A DNA stretch of 64,000 nt. It comes from Fusarium oxysporum f. sp. lycopersici 4287. Lineage: Eukaryota; Ascomycota; Sordariomycetes; Hypocreales; Nectriaceae. Position numbers and translations under genes: made by a program. The DNA is taken from positions 266,039 to 330,038 of the forward strand of contig NC_030996.1 of NCBI RefSeq assembly GCF_000149955.1, written 5' to 3'. Shown here one piece after another: positions 42,560 to 55,791 of this stretch. The notes beneath the pieces were generated by a model. That model did no database searches and had not been told where the DNA came from. It saw only the letters and a program-made list of their open reading frames with translations. Each line of letters opens with the position of its first letter. The first letter of the stretch is position 1.

Positions 42560-44720
42560 TTACGTGAAAGAATACCCTATCTCTGCCTTCCCAACTTCCT
42601 TTCCTCGATAGAAGATTCGACAGACTAATACACCAACCTCATCGTCACTTAGACGGATCGTCAATGTGAGGAGTAGTTGATACCAGTGGATACCATTTGC
42701 ATCTTGTATGCTCTTGATCTTGGTTTTGTCGATACCATCAATGGTATACAAGACTTCCCCAACTTTCTCGATTCCTAGCCATCGTCAGCTCAATCGTTCC
42801 TATCATGGTGATTATACTCACGTTCGTTCTCAATAGTCTCAGGTGCCTCATCCAAGCTACAAGAAAAAAGGTCGTGCGTATGCTTTCCGTCAAAGTATTC
42901 TGAGAAGTGTGAGTAGAAACTCGTGCTAATCTCGGTATCATCGTCGAGAAGGGCGCCCTACGGATCGTGAGTATAACATCCCGTAGCCAACACCACCTGA
43001 TGAAAACTCACCTTGGCGATCTCCCAATTCATGAACCCAGAGAGATTCTGCTCCTTTGTCCAGGGATCATTCCACAATCTTCGCTTATTCTCATCAAAGT
43101 TGAAATGCACAGCTGGATCATATGTTCGAGACATGGTATGTCCATAATGCCGACGACATTTTTTCTGTTTGGACATAGACCCTTCGACACCCCGCAAGAC
43201 AGCGCCGCAAACAACAGCTGCCCAACTGGATATCTGTCAGTCACGACTGGATATTTCCTGCGAAGGGGGTACTTACGCTCCTGTCCACGGTGTCGTCAGC
43301 CGTATCTCTTGTTCGGAGCACCATTCAAGTAACCTCTCCTTGACATAAGGTGAGGAACCAAACCCACCAACCAGACACATGGTCTTGATTCGGGGCTCAT
43401 TGTCTCTCTTGACTTGATCAACCTGATCTTTTACAAGCTTGAGAATGACGTCGATTACTGGATCAAAAAGACTCTTCATATCATCTTTGCTCAAAAGCAC
43501 CCAGTTAAAGTCAGGATCGTAGTACTTCTCAATCTCTGGAGTGACCACCAGTCTTCGCATTGGTAGGGTTATTTTGTAAGACTTCCTGCTAGGTGTGTCG
43601 AGGCTGAAGTCTCGTTTGTGCATCTCGAATTGGTCCATGAATTGACTGCCGGGCCCAACATGCTGTGGACCGAGGTCGGTGAATGCAGTTCCGAAGCGTT
43701 CGGAGAGGAGTTTGTAGAGATTGCGGTCGACGAATGTCCCGCCGCATTTACCACCTGAGAGTGTGAGTATGACCGTTCCATCTGCAGATGAAGACTACTT
43801 TACCTGCTCCGATAGCTATCTCCCTCAGCTTTAGAGAAGGTGACTTTCTGACTACTTCTGATGTTGTGATATCCTAGACTTCTTAGCAAGATACAAGGCC
43901 TTAAGTAAAGTTGGACTTACGACAGTACCACCACCAAGATCACAAACCATCACGCCCGTACCGACCTGAACGCAGTGTAAGTATGGACTCAAAAAGTCAG
44001 ACGGCGCTACCTACATCAATAAGATCTTCAACGTGATGAATACTGGACTTCAAAGCCATATGCGCAGCAGCGTCTGGTTCCGTAATTAGACTCAAGCGAT
44101 CAATAGGCCTCGATGCAAAGCCAGCATCCAAGGCCGCAGCCCTAGTAATCAGTTTCGCTCTCTCCGACCAAGTCGCCGGAACAGTTAGCCAGAAGTCAAC
44201 AGGCAGATCCTCAAGCTTATCCTCCCCGATCTTCTCAATGACAGCCTTCTTATACATAGAATGCATACCCTTGAGATACTCAGTGACGACGTCTTTGGCA
44301 GTTCTGCCAGATGGTAATCTCATAAGTCCGTTTCCAGCGGCCTTGTTAAGATCAGGATCATCATACTCTGTCGCGAGTGCTTGATCATCGAGGAGGAGCT
44401 TTGTCCATGCGTAGGTCTTCATTCCAGGCTCGATTTGATAGCCCCACGCGTTCTCATCGAGATCGGGATTCTCATCTTTGAAGGCGACCCATGATGGAGC
44501 TTTGTGGCAGTGTTCTGCGATGTGGGTTGATGAGCCCGGGTATTTTGTCCATGGGTGAATGTCTTTGAAGTCTGCGGCATTGGAGAGCGCAAAGCTGAGA
44601 CCTGGCGTTGAGAAGATCAGCCACGGGAGTTCGTCATTGAGTTGCAGTGTGCTGACCTGAATATGTTGTACCGTAGTCAATGCCGACTATCAGCTTCGTC
44701 CTATTTCTCACAGCCAACAT
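42560..44720 (-). CDS. Hsp70-like ATPase (actin-fold), divergent fungal type
   Basis: Eight exons are inferred: 44720-44657, 44601-44015, 43965-43921, 43873-43804, 43754-43277 and three smaller ones ending at 42560. Introns are short (43-62 nt). The first exon gives MLAVRNRTKLIVGIDYGTTYSG, which supplies the first phosphate loop and was needed to complete the ATPase. The second phosphate loop, VCDLGGGTVD, spans an intron. LITEPDAAA and VGGFGSSPYVKERL (adenosine motif) complete the Hsp70/actin fold. The part after the ATPase domain, about 150-200 residues, does not look like the canonical substrate-binding domain, and there is no EEVD end. Such proteins are abundant in filamentous fungi and are distinct from housekeeping chaperones; roles are largely unassigned. 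It is transcribed divergently from the coiled-coil gene at 45159. Confidence 0.85.
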
Positions 44721-45158
44721 GATTGTCGAACGGATTTGTGCTTGCGTCCTCAACTACAATATGGAAAAGAACTGTAGCTCACTCGACTGAGGCTCTGATA
44801 TCTTGATGGAATGACTTACATCACGTTCAAATGGCCACCTGGTCCAGGGCGACAGCTTAAACAGTTCGCCGAGTTTGCGGCTGATCTTAGTCCGCCTTAC
44901 CGGGGTGGTTGAAATGCACGGGCGTTTTGCCGTGTACTGGCGTTTCGTCGGCGGCTCGGCCTTGCAGATGCAGCCACTATCACGGCTGAAAAGGCTAAGG
45001 TTTACAGGGAGGGTAATGGAGGGGGAGGGGAAGCCAAACCATTGATTTCCTGCGGGGGGACGTCCATTTCGGGTTATAAATAGTGCTTTTGTTAATTGAG
45101 TCGGGAATGATCGTATCATCACGCCATTCGATCAATAACGCTTTTTGACAGTATCACA
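44721..45158. promoter_or_regulatory. Shared divergent promoter region
   Basis: Only 438 bases separate the ATG of the Hsp70-like gene (leftward) from the ATG of the coiled-coil protein gene (rightward). Both promoters must lie here, so co-regulation is possible. A leftward open frame inside it (45122-44754) has no recognisable coding character. A TATAAATA-like sequence lies near 45076. Confidence 0.45.
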
Positions 45159-46812
45159 ATGGGCGGAGAATCTGAGCGACGATCTGGAGAGGATGGTCCT
45201 GGTGGAGCTCTGAAGGATATTGGTGACCAACTCCAACCAAAAAGTGAGGATGAGGGACCGTATGAAGAGGTATTCAGTTTTGAACTCGCCGTATTTCTCT
45301 TACTAAGTTTGCAACAGCCGAGATACTCCAAGATCGATGACAAGAGGCCGAAATATCATCCTCCAGCGGACTCGACCATGTCTGGTGTCATGGAGACCGT
45401 GAAAACATCGAATAATCACCAGAAGGTAAGTTCAAGCGACATTTCATTCATACTAGACACAGATTGAGAGATTCTCTAGCAAAGCCCTGGAGTGATTGGG
45501 CGTATCACCCAGTCCCTGAACCCATTCGGCTCTTCAGATCCTTCTACAACTCCCGAGAAAGTAAATGAGAAGCACCCGAGCCAGAAATCAGAAACATCAA
45601 GAGAAAAGAAACTTCAAAAGGAAGTAACCCAGTTACAAGCTGAGAAAACGTCTCTGAGCACAAGTCTCAACGATTTGGCAATCAAGTTTAATTTACAAAC
45701 CAAAGATCTTGATAGCAAAAAGCGTCTCATCAAGCGATGGGAGGACTGGAAAGATGAGTCCGATGAGCTCTGGCGCAAACGAGGAGAGGAACTCAGGAAA
45801 TCGAAAGCCGCTTATGATCGCTTGTTTGATGACTATCGCAAGCTCAAGCGGACAAAGGAAGATCTTGAGACTGAGCTCGATGAGGAAAGGGATGTGAACA
45901 AGACTCTGAGACAAGATATCAAGAACCAAGAGGGAGTAGTGACTGAGGCGCACTCCAGGGCTATATCACTACTGGCTGGTCATGTCTCAAGCGATTTTCC
46001 TGACGATCAGGTTCGAACTGAACTGCAGGATCTGTTTGAGAAGTGCTCTGAGTGGTGTATGGACAATCGCTTGCCACGGATCACCAACGTCGAAGAGACG
46101 CGAAAACTCCTGCTAACCGAAGATATCGTCAACGATCTAGATTGCGAGGAGCATCTACGATTCGACATGACGCACAGAACAGCCACAGCGATATTGCTAC
46201 AAGCTGCACTTACAAAACGACTTGTTCAGATCTTTCTCAGCGATCCATTCTTTCTAGGCCAAAATTGCTTGCACAAAACAGCCCTGCAAGGAGGTTTGTA
46301 CACTTCACAATCCCAGGCAACAAGGCAAACTGACACAATCTCCAGGCGCCAGCGCAGAAGCCACAGTGACGTGGAGGATCCAGACTTGCCAATACCTAGA
46401 GCAAGCAATCCCCCCACAAAAGCAAGTACTACAAACATGTGCCGAGAATTTCGCAAAGGCATACCAACCCCTCATTGAGCCCCTCGACAGAGAAAGCCTC
46501 ACGCAGCTTACCAAGCTTTTCGAGACCACATGCAGCCTTGCGCTACGACTCTGGAAGCTAAGAACCAATATCCGAATCGAAGCGCTAGGCGATGCCACCC
46601 TCCACCGGTTCCAGAGCATGTTTGGCGACATGGAGGCGCATCCAACAGTCGGTCTTTTGAAAGGTGATAAGCGGTTCGACGGCCGCCCGATTTGTGTGGT
46701 AGTGCGCCCGCGCATTGTCTCGGAGCCAGTGGAATCTGAGAATCGCGGGAGAGGCATTGTCTGGTCGCCTGCGCAGGTTTGGGTATCTAATTGGGAGGAT
46801 GCAGGGTATTAG
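45159..46812 (+). CDS. Coiled-coil protein of unknown function
   Basis: Four exons (45159-45269, 45318-45425, 45480-46293, 46346-46812) with introns of 48, 54 and 52 nt give 499 residues. The third intron has a less usual donor (GTTTGT). The N-terminal 90 residues are polar and Pro/Ser/Glu-rich. Residues about 100-230 form a strongly charged coiled coil (KKLQKEVTQLQAEK..., KRTKEDLETELDEERD...). The C-terminal 260 residues are predicted globular and mostly helical (TELQDLFEKCSEWCMD, LRFDMTHRTATAILLQAAL, WRIQTCQYLEQ, SLALRLWKLR), ending in a strand-rich segment (RPICVVVRPRIV, VWSPAQVWVSN). Similar long coiled coil plus helical domain proteins exist in Fusarium-like fungi without a known role. 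Its neighbours are the divergent Hsp70-like gene and the downstream P-loop GTPase gene. Confidence 0.75.
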
Positions 46813-47133
46813 TGGATGGTGGCGCGGACTAATGATTGATATCACTTTTTGGGTGTTCAGCTTGAAATGCAGGTTTTGCTGTAGCGCGGAGGTTGAAATA
46901 GAACGGTCGTTTTGTAAAGCTAGTGCTTATCGTTGACGAATAGAGTGTGAATTGCCCCTCATGCCATGTTAAGCTTGATTTTGGGTGTTGTAGGATCGGA
47001 TATGTCGGCATAAAGTGATTGCACCGGGTCTGCCTTGTTGTATTTATCAAGAGACATTCTCTTACTCTTAAATCTAGACTGGAAGCTGTAAATTAGTGTA
47101 TCACACTTATTGAGATCCCTGTAAGCTTTCATC
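46813..47133. other. Intergenic region between tandem genes
   Basis: This 321-base gap lies between the coiled-coil protein gene and the P-loop GTPase gene, both rightward. It must hold the terminator of one and the promoter of the other. Nothing else was seen. Confidence 0.4.
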
Positions 47134-48595
47134 ATGACTAAAGTTGACCAGTCTTTGCCAGAAGCTCCGTCGGTGGGAACAGACACGTCGGTAAGCGATG
47201 AGTCGGAAAGCCCTCCGCCAGTACTGTTGATTGCGGTGATGGGAGTGACTGGCTCTGGAAAGAGTAACTTTCTCAGGCTCTTGACTGGCAGAGACGATGA
47301 AGACGGGCCCCAAGTCGGGCATTCACTTGGATCATGTAAGTCAACACTAGACTTTATGGATGATGAGCGAACATTAATCGCCAACAGGCACGCAGAAGAC
47401 GGAAGCCTACGAGTGCCTCATCCAGGGCCAGCAGTTTGTCTTTTTTGACACGCCCGGCTTCGATGACACGTACCGAGGCGATGCAGATATTCTTGCCGAT
47501 GTCGCTCAAGCCCTCAGCTCTTCGTACATGAACAACGTCAAGCTCAGTGGAATCATTTACCTCCACCGCATCAAAGATGAGAGAATGACCAATGCCATCA
47601 TGCGAAACCTCACCATGTTCCGTAACCTGTGTGGTGATGGCGCCTTTGAGAACGTCATTCTTGCAACTACCTTCTGGGATGAGCTGCAGGATGAGTCCAA
47701 GGGAGCCGCTAGAGAGCATGAGCTGATCTCAACTCCTGAATGGTGGGGATATATGAGCAACAAAGGCTCAAGAATTCGACGATTTCAAAACACTCGAGAA
47801 TCCGCTCTTGAGATAGTCAATGAGCTAGTTGACCTCCCTGCCGTAACTTTGCAGATCCAAGAAGAGATCGTAGAGCAAGGTCTGGGAGTCGACCAAACAA
47901 CGGCAGGTGAAGCTCTCAACGAGGAACTCAACAAGCTACGAGAACAACACCAAGCCCAGCTCAACTCCATCCGCGAAGAAAAAGAACAAGCCATCAAAGA
48001 TCGGGACGTCCAACTCGAGAAAATGCTCGACAAGCTCGAACAAGAGAAACAGCAATTCATGCGCCGTCTCGAAAGCGAGCAAGCTGCCCTCCACGCAGAT
48101 CGCCGCGAACAGCAACGCCGCATGGAACAAGCCTTCAACGACCAACTCGTCCGTCTAGAGCGCGAACGCAAGGCAAGAGAAGCCAAGATCCAAGACCTGG
48201 AAACCCGACTAAGTACCGAGCGCGCAGATGCCAACGAGCGATTTCAAGCTGCTATGGCAGAATCGAACCGCATGGTCAGCGCGTTAAAGCTCGAGATGGA
48301 GCAGGCACGTGAGGAGGATCGGGCGGAGTATGATGAGACGATTAGGAAGATTGAGGAGAGGCAGAGAGGCGCTGTGGATGAGGCGGGGAGGTGGAGGGGC
48401 GAGGTTGAGAGGTTGAATCGGCAGATCAGAGATGCGAGTACCGCGCAGGTTGCGGCGCATGGAGTGGAGAAAAGGAGGATGGAGGCGAGGATTAGAGAGT
48501 TGGAGCAGACGAGGAATACGAGTAATACGAACTTTTGGGATGTGGTTGGGAATATTTCCAATGTTGCTACGGGGATTTTGTTACATTTGCTTTGA
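47134..48595 (+). CDS. P-loop GTPase with long C-terminal coiled coil
   Basis: Two exons (47134-47335 and 47388-48595), with a 52-nt intron (GTAAGT...CAG), give 469 residues. A 30-residue acidic Ser-rich leader precedes the G domain. The P-loop is MGVTGSGKSNF; GHSLGSCTQ forms the switch region across the intron, FVFFDTPGFDDTYRGD is the DxxG motif, and LSGIIYLHRIKDERM is a conserved strand-loop. The usual NKxD motif is replaced by ATTFWDEL, as in the fungal AIG1-like family this resembles. From about residue 255 to 440 is a heavily charged coiled coil (EELNKLREQHQAQL..., RRLESEQAALHADRREQQ). The protein ends with a hydrophobic stretch (VVGNISNVATGILLHLL) that could touch a membrane. Family members are often near NLR- or HET-type genes, but no function is established here. 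Confidence 0.85.
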
Positions 48596-48789
48596 ATCGA
48601 GCTAGCTGGTGTTTAATGCGCATGATTTCTCGGCATCTCAAACAATGGATCTGAGGGACAGGACCTCAAAGCATCCCCATACTCGTTCTTGATATAATCC
48701 CAATCAGGAGCCGGATATGACTCCCTGATGATGTGAGAATCTTCTGATCAATAACCCTCCCGATATATCAGCAGATTTCCTCTGCTCAT

Positions 48790-50544
48790 TTATTCAGGTC
48801 GGCCATAATCCCCAAACACGATGTGCTCCAGGGACTTGATGGCCTTGTAAGAAAAAGTCCATTCAACAAATGCCCAGAACATAGGTTCCAGATACTCGCT
48901 ACTAGGATTCTCCCCTTCGTCCACTGCTGTGGTTTCATTGACGGGTTCATCGTCTATTATTACCATAATCCCCCATGATCGAGATGTGTACTCCATGTTC
49001 TTACGCGATTGACGAACATGAATGATCTTAAGACAACCCTTTCTGGAAAATGGATTCAATACGTCTAGCCAATAGATCAAAGTTAGTATATGAAGATAGT
49101 AACGACTGACTGCTTACCAGGTCGATAGGTTCACAAGACAGCCTGATGAAGTCGAGATTCAGGTGATAAAGAGGAGATGAAGTCGGATCATCCAGATACC
49201 CTTCCTTATCACGCTCACTAATCATCATATTTGGTAGGTTCATTTAGTCTTCCAACTCCTCATCATAGAATCTTGAATGGTTTATAAATCTCTTTAGTGT
49301 AGAGCTATGATGGCAAACACTCTCCCATGTATACTTTGAAACTACCGCGCCGGCCTGGTCAAGATAGAACTCTTCCAGGCCCTGGAAATAATCTAAGAAA
49401 ATCTCCGTTGGATCACTGTGTTCAACATCGGTTGCTGTACCAGCCTGGGCCATGATTCCTGAATCTCCAGCTTCTTTAATTTGACTGGGACTTGGCGCCA
49501 TCCCACTGCTAGCACAAAGATGTACCAGTGTGGGCATGACATGATTGTTAGAGATCTGAGAACCTCAAAGTCAATAGCTTGTACCAGGGTTGTATTCATA
49601 GGTACGTGGCTTAGAACTAGAGTATGCAAATAGGGAACCATGATGTGCGGAGAGCGTATGTCGAGACCAAGAACCATTATGTCGATGTAATCTCTTGCTG
49701 GTAATCCGTGTACTCTCTCTGCATCGTTTCGATAGCCTAGCGCCTTTACAAAGAAAAAATGAGTCGACAAGATCAAGCTCCAAGGTTTAAAGGTGCGGTT
49801 TGTTGTTTTTGAGAGCAGCGGCGAATACTTTGAGGTTATCTAAGCTCAGGCCCCTCCAACTGAGATTCAGAAGATGGTGAAAAGCGGATAGGTCGATCTT
49901 TCGTTCGCCGGATTTGTAGCGTTGACAGAGCGGATATATCGTTAGCTTCAAATTACTAAGCGTAGACTGTTGACGGGTGACGATGCCGTTGGTTCCTAAA
50001 ATGGGAGTCGGTATTCACGTTCCTAGATCCCAGCTTGGTTTGGTTCTGTCAGAACTTCTTCGCAGGATTGCTGCAGGCAATCGACAAACCTGAACGATGT
50101 TAACTATTCCTTCTCACATTTTTCGAGTAGTGAGAGAATAACTTCCTTAAACTTCACAAAGGAACCGAGTTCGTCGACGATTTCCTCATCATTTGCTTCT
50201 TGACAGGTTTGCAGTCTTCGACCATGCGGACAAGCTCTTGCATTGTTCTCAATTACGAATCGTAGACCAATAGATTTCGTAAAGACCAATCTGTCGACCG
50301 GAAAGCCGTCGATATCAATTCCGTAAGTGTCGTTCTTACTCCATGCCGGAATTACTACAGATTCCCAGAGGGTCTGCAGAGTAGAAGAATGGAAGTGTTT
50401 GACGTCTGGGACAGATTCTTGACGTCTTTGATAGATATCTACAACAGTGAATTATGAGATTCTATGCGATGAGAATAGTATAAGTCCATCTTACCTCACT
50501 GATGATGAATTTCAAAAGCTCCTGGGGTAGTCGTTCGAACATTT
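48790..50544 (-). pseudogene. Decayed F-box/leucine-rich-repeat protein gene
   Basis: ATG 50544 begins MFERLPQELLKFIISE, a clear F-box start, followed by a GTAAGA donor and a second exon reading YQRRQESVPDVKHFHSS and TLWESVVIPAWSKND. LRR-like sequence follows (SNLKLTIYPLCQRYKSG, LNLSWRGLSLDNLKVFAAAL). The frame is then broken: KNNKPHL is followed by an in-frame TAA before TLELDLVDSFF, where related proteins have a Gln-like position. A frame change is needed to continue into HFFFVKALGYRNDAERVHGLPARDY, and another from KLEIQESWPRL to DPTEIFLDYFQGLEEFYL. The last part (LDFIRLSCEPIDL; WGIMVIIDDEPVN; SIEHIVFGDY-like end) matches the usual C-terminus. F-box proteins select targets for SCF ubiquitin ligases; this copy is probably dead. 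A heavily spliced live gene cannot be fully excluded. Confidence 0.65.
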
Positions 50545-50763
50545 TCGCGACATGGTCGGTTGAGGTGAAGGTGACGTGAAAACCTCACGCGTAATGTATG
50601 CCGTGAAGCTGACCCTGTCCAATCAGTTACAAACGATAAGAGTTATTGCGGCCCCAAAGATAAACAATCTCATCAATCACGTCACTCATCGCGCCAAGCT
50701 CAAATCTCATATTCAGCCATTATTGATCTATTATTCATATCTAGATCATACCAAAACTTTTAT

Positions 50764-51910
<1,147 letters not shown>

Positions 51911-52593
51911 TTTGGCGATTGACTTTGGGTGAGAAGATATGGAGATGAGAGTTTGTAGGTAGAAGGAGAGGCGTTTTTCTTATATAAATGGAATTGATGT
52001 CATTCTGGATGGTCCAAGCGAAATGAGGGGTATTGAGATGGTTGATACAACGATGATGGCTCCACGCAAACAACTGACGACAGTTTAGCGTAGCAGCTCT
52101 CATTCCCAAGCCAATCAGAGGACCCAATGCTTGGAACTATCCCCAGCCTCAAACAGGCCAACTTCTTGTCATTGGGTCGTTAGTATTAATAATTCAAGAT
52201 AGCGGGGCATAGGCCGGCGAACAGTCACTTCCGAGCTTCAATGACGCCTACTGCACTGGAGATGATGGAGTTTGGGGTTTAGCACTACACACACGCATTC
52301 TTTTCAGTTGCCTATTGTGCTTGGTGTCATCCGGGTTCTTTTTAAGTGCTTACACTGAGTGCTTCTTTACCGTTCCATTTACCGAATTGCTTATGACATC
52401 AAGGTATGAGGGTTACACTAAAGCCGAGCCTAAGTCCGGGCTAAGACCACGTTTTCCCCTCATTGAGATGAACCTTGCTATCTATCAAGGGCATCGATGT
52501 TTTATTGACCGAGGTACGCACTGACCCAGTTATCTTCATCGCCCCGCACAAGCTCATCATTCCAAACGTCGATGAAACATTGCCCGTGAAACC
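51911..52593. other. Intergenic region upstream of the aldo-keto reductase gene
   Basis: This contains the TATATA box at 51981-51986 for the aldo-keto reductase gene and the 3' flank of the MFS transporter gene. Nothing else was recognised. Confidence 0.45.
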
Positions 52594-54062
52594 TCAGCGA
52601 CTTTTGCATGTTCCTAGGGCAACTCGCATGCCCTTCCATATAGGCGCCCAAGCACCAAACACAGCAGTGACACCTGTACAGATGATCATGGGTCCGTATT
52701 GCGTCGCGTAACCTAGTGCCTCGTTGGACAGATGTGCTTTTGCTTGTAACAATGCGCCGCTTAGTGGCCCAGCGGTGACAAAGCCGATACCTCGTCCGCC
52801 CATGAGCATGCCGAAAATGAGAGCTGAATCTGCGGCGGAGTCGTCTTTTTGGATGTCGGTTGACATGTTGGACCATGTTGAGCTAAAGCCGCCGGCGAAG
52901 AAGCCGTAGACAATGACAAACACTACCAGGTTTGCAAGGTCGAGCGATAAACCCCAAAGAAGCCAGATTGGCAGGGCACTTCCTATTGATGCGATTGTTA
53001 CGGCTTTTGTTGCCGAGAATTTGTCCCCGAGCATGCCGTGCACGATACCACCAGGGACGGATGCTACAGAGAACAAAGCAAGAAGGATAGGACCGGTGAT
53101 ACTTGGTAGACCGATCGTTGATGCGTAGCTGGCTAGGTACGTGCTCGGCATGAGATATCCAAGTGATTGTATGATCACACCGGCTTGCATCATCCAAAAA
53201 GATGTATGGCGGAGGAAGCGGAAAGATAGCGGTTGAACCTGAACCTGGGTGTGTAGTGGGATTCTTGGTTTGATGAAGACCAGAGTTGGGAGTGTCATTG
53301 CAGCTGATGCACCAGCCCAGGCTAAGAGAGTTGCCTTGAGACCGATTCGGCGAAGAAGAGCATCAAAGACAAACGGCATCGCAATACCTTCATCTTGTCA
53401 GTAACAACAACATGGCGGAAGCTCGAGTCATACCTGTCCCCGACTTGCCAGCCCACATAACCCCCAACGCCATCCCCTTCCTTTCAACAAACCACTCATT
53501 CATATAATGCGAAATCGGACAAAACAACAACCCACAGCCAATAGAGTACAGCGCCCCCTGTGTAGCTATAAGCCCCGCGACAGTGTTCACAAACGCAGAT
53601 GCAGTGAGACTAGCCACCGTCACAGCGAGACCAAGCGGCCCGCAAAGGTGACGCAGCCGCGGATACCGCGTGAGGATGAGGAAGGCAAACGGCATCATGA
53701 GATACATTACACCTTGTTGTAGTGCTCCGATGGTGGCGATTGTTCCGGACGATGCTGTGCTGATGGGGCTTCCTGGACGGCTGTAGTATTCTTGGAAGAT
53801 GCCAAAGGAGACGGAGTAGCCTGTTGCTTGTTAGTGTTGAAGTGTGATGTTGAGGAGGTTGGATACCCCAGATTGGTAGCTGTGCCATTGTACAGCACAT
53901 CAAAGCTAGATATGCGTCCTTGCCGCGGTCTGTAGGTGGAAGTGAATCTGTCGGTGACTGAGAAACATCTTCTTGGCGTTCAGTGTCAGGCGGACTATCA
54001 GTCCCGCACCGCTGTTCATGCAACGACTCCATGGCATAAGCTGTCTCCGAGGAAGACGACAT
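52594..54062 (-). CDS. MFS monocarboxylate-type transporter
   Basis: Three exons start at ATG 54062 (MSSSSETAYAMES); an ATG at 54074 would add four residues. A 50-residue polar N-terminus is followed by about 12 hydrophobic segments. The first intron falls in helix 1 (MAQLPIWG joined to YSVSFGIFQEYY); the second is near 53440-53390. MCT/SLC16-like features are YSVSFGIFQEYYSRPG after helix 1, and YSIGCGLLFCPISHYMNEWFVERKGMALG in the helix 4-5 region. Others are GIVHGMLGDKFSATK, matching motif A of the second half, and YGFFAGGFSSTWSNM. Fungal members are plasma-membrane carriers, often for unknown organic acids or quinate-like compounds. No metabolic neighbour indicates the substrate. Confidence 0.85.
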
Positions 54063-54376
54063 CTTCACAATCAATTGTTCGATAGTAAGTAGTCAAGATT
54101 AGAATGAACAATTGCGGTTAGTCGGGAGGATTGAGGATGAAGGGTTGGCTTTTGAACGGATATAAGCTCAGAATGCGCCCTTGCTTTGACAGTGGCATTG
54201 ACGTAGCCGATCGGGATCGGTTAATGATCGACGTGTTCGTTCTCTGTTTTGGGAGTTTGTGCAACACGACCAACACCATAGCAACGTTGCGAAGTCGGAG
54301 CACTGTACATCTTATCCAGCGTTTGCTTGTGAAAATGATATTGAGATAAGTATCTTGTATTTATTACTATTTATTC
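54063..54376. other. Intergenic region
   Basis: This holds the transporter promoter and the 3' flank of the rhodopsin-like gene. Nothing further was seen. Confidence 0.4.
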
Positions 54377-55791
54377 CTATTCGCTATGTGAGATATTGTA
54401 TGTTTTTGTGCACACAATCTTGCTTTGCTGCAATATCGCCTCTTCGCTCGCATTATCCAATGCGCTTCCCATCACTCCACTGCAAATACTTCCGGTCGTA
54501 ACTTGCGCCGTTCGGCTCACGGTATCAGGGTAGGTCGCAAGTTCCAAAGAACCACATGTATCGAATTGGGTATACCCTGTATGCTTCTTCCTCTGTACTT
54601 TCTGCAGCGAATCGCTCGAAGGAGGCTCGGAGCAGGCTGCGTCGCTTGAAGAGCCCATCCATTTCGGTGCGAAGCGTTTGAAGAACTTGCGAAATGTCGG
54701 CATGCAGCCGCATATGATGAAAAGGTTGACTTCCACGAATGACCAGACGTTTGCTGGTGCCGCGATCCATGGAATGTCTAATGCTCCCAAGAGGGAGGGT
54801 AGATAGATCATGCGAATGATAGACGTTGTGACAGTTCTGCTGCTGTTAGTCGCCGATAGTGTTGTTCGTCATTCAGCTTACATAGTAGCAATGCTGAGCA
54901 TGATGCCCAAGCCAATCTTCTGTCCCAGAGGAATCTTCAACCGGACAATCATCGGCATAGGAATGGCGAAGAGAACGATGTCTGAGATGATATTGGCGAC
55001 AGCGATGATGATATACATGACGGCATAGTCAATACACTTTCCGGTAGCGAATAAGTAGGGATCCCATGCTGTCTCTCTTGGCTGGCATCCGAAAAGCAGC
55101 AGACTGGCGATGATAATAGTGTATAGAACAACGAAAGCGATTGTCACAAAGATCACTCTTCTGAACCATTTCTGGGGCGATACTTGAAGGTAGAAAGTCA
55201 GGAGCGAACTTTTCGTGAGACCGTTGCAGATAATGAAGGCTGGAGCGGCGATGTAAGAACTCTATGAGGCGTAAGAAGATTACCGTAGCATTGAGGTGGA
55301 GATCATACCAGCATGTGCTTCTCGAAGACGTCGATGGGCATTTCCCATGCATGATGACATAGGCCTCCGATAGATATTGACCCTTGAGGTTTTAGCAGAG
55401 GCCCAAGCCAATGAGGGAGTGTACTGACATATTTGAGCCGACTGCATGACGATGGAAAAGATCTTGAGATCACAATGTCAGTCTTGCATAAATGATGCGT
55501 TTTTTCGCTTGATGCCTTACCCATGCTAGTGTGATCAAGACTAAGCCACCGGGTCAGCTACAGTTCCCTTAATTTGAGCTATCACATACCATCGTCAATC
55601 TTCAATCCTCGCGTTATGTAATACTTTACATATAGTCTCTGCAACAGACAAAAGATTGCTAGAGATCCAAGGATGCCGAAGATAAGGAAATGTTTGAGTG
55701 CATCCTGCTGCTGAGGATTGTTAAAGTCGACGACATATCCTTCCGGCGGCGGCAGAAACGTGATCACACCGTTGACTGGATAAGAAGACAT
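54377..55791 (-). CDS. SAT4/rhodopsin-like fungal membrane protein
   Basis: Several exons start at ATG 55791 (MSSYPVNGVITFLPPP). Exon edges near 55590, 55500, 55370, 55310 and 54890-54840 are approximate. Seven hydrophobic segments are expected. Clearly visible are FLIFGILGSLAIFCLLQRLYVK (helix 1), then PAFIICNGLTKSSLLTFYLQV and VIFVTIAFVVLYTIIIASLLLFGC. DYAVMYIIIAVANIISDIVLFAIPMP, with the family's P-M-P end, comes next, and VWSFVEVNLFIICGCMPTFRKFF is the hallmark block of the family. A 100-residue Ser/Thr-rich cytosolic tail follows. The large fungal family includes PTH11-like receptors and proteins with no assigned ligand. The tail is rich in potential phosphorylation sites. Confidence 0.8.

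Noticed and set aside
44754..45122. A leftward 122-codon frame between the Hsp70-like and coiled-coil genes.
   Set aside because: It occupies the shared promoter, lacks coding character and has no homologous feel.
47785..48234. A leftward Ser/Arg-rich frame of 149 codons.
   Set aside because: It is the antisense of the coiled-coil part of the GTPase gene, whose Glu/Gln/Arg codons give Ser-rich reverse frames.
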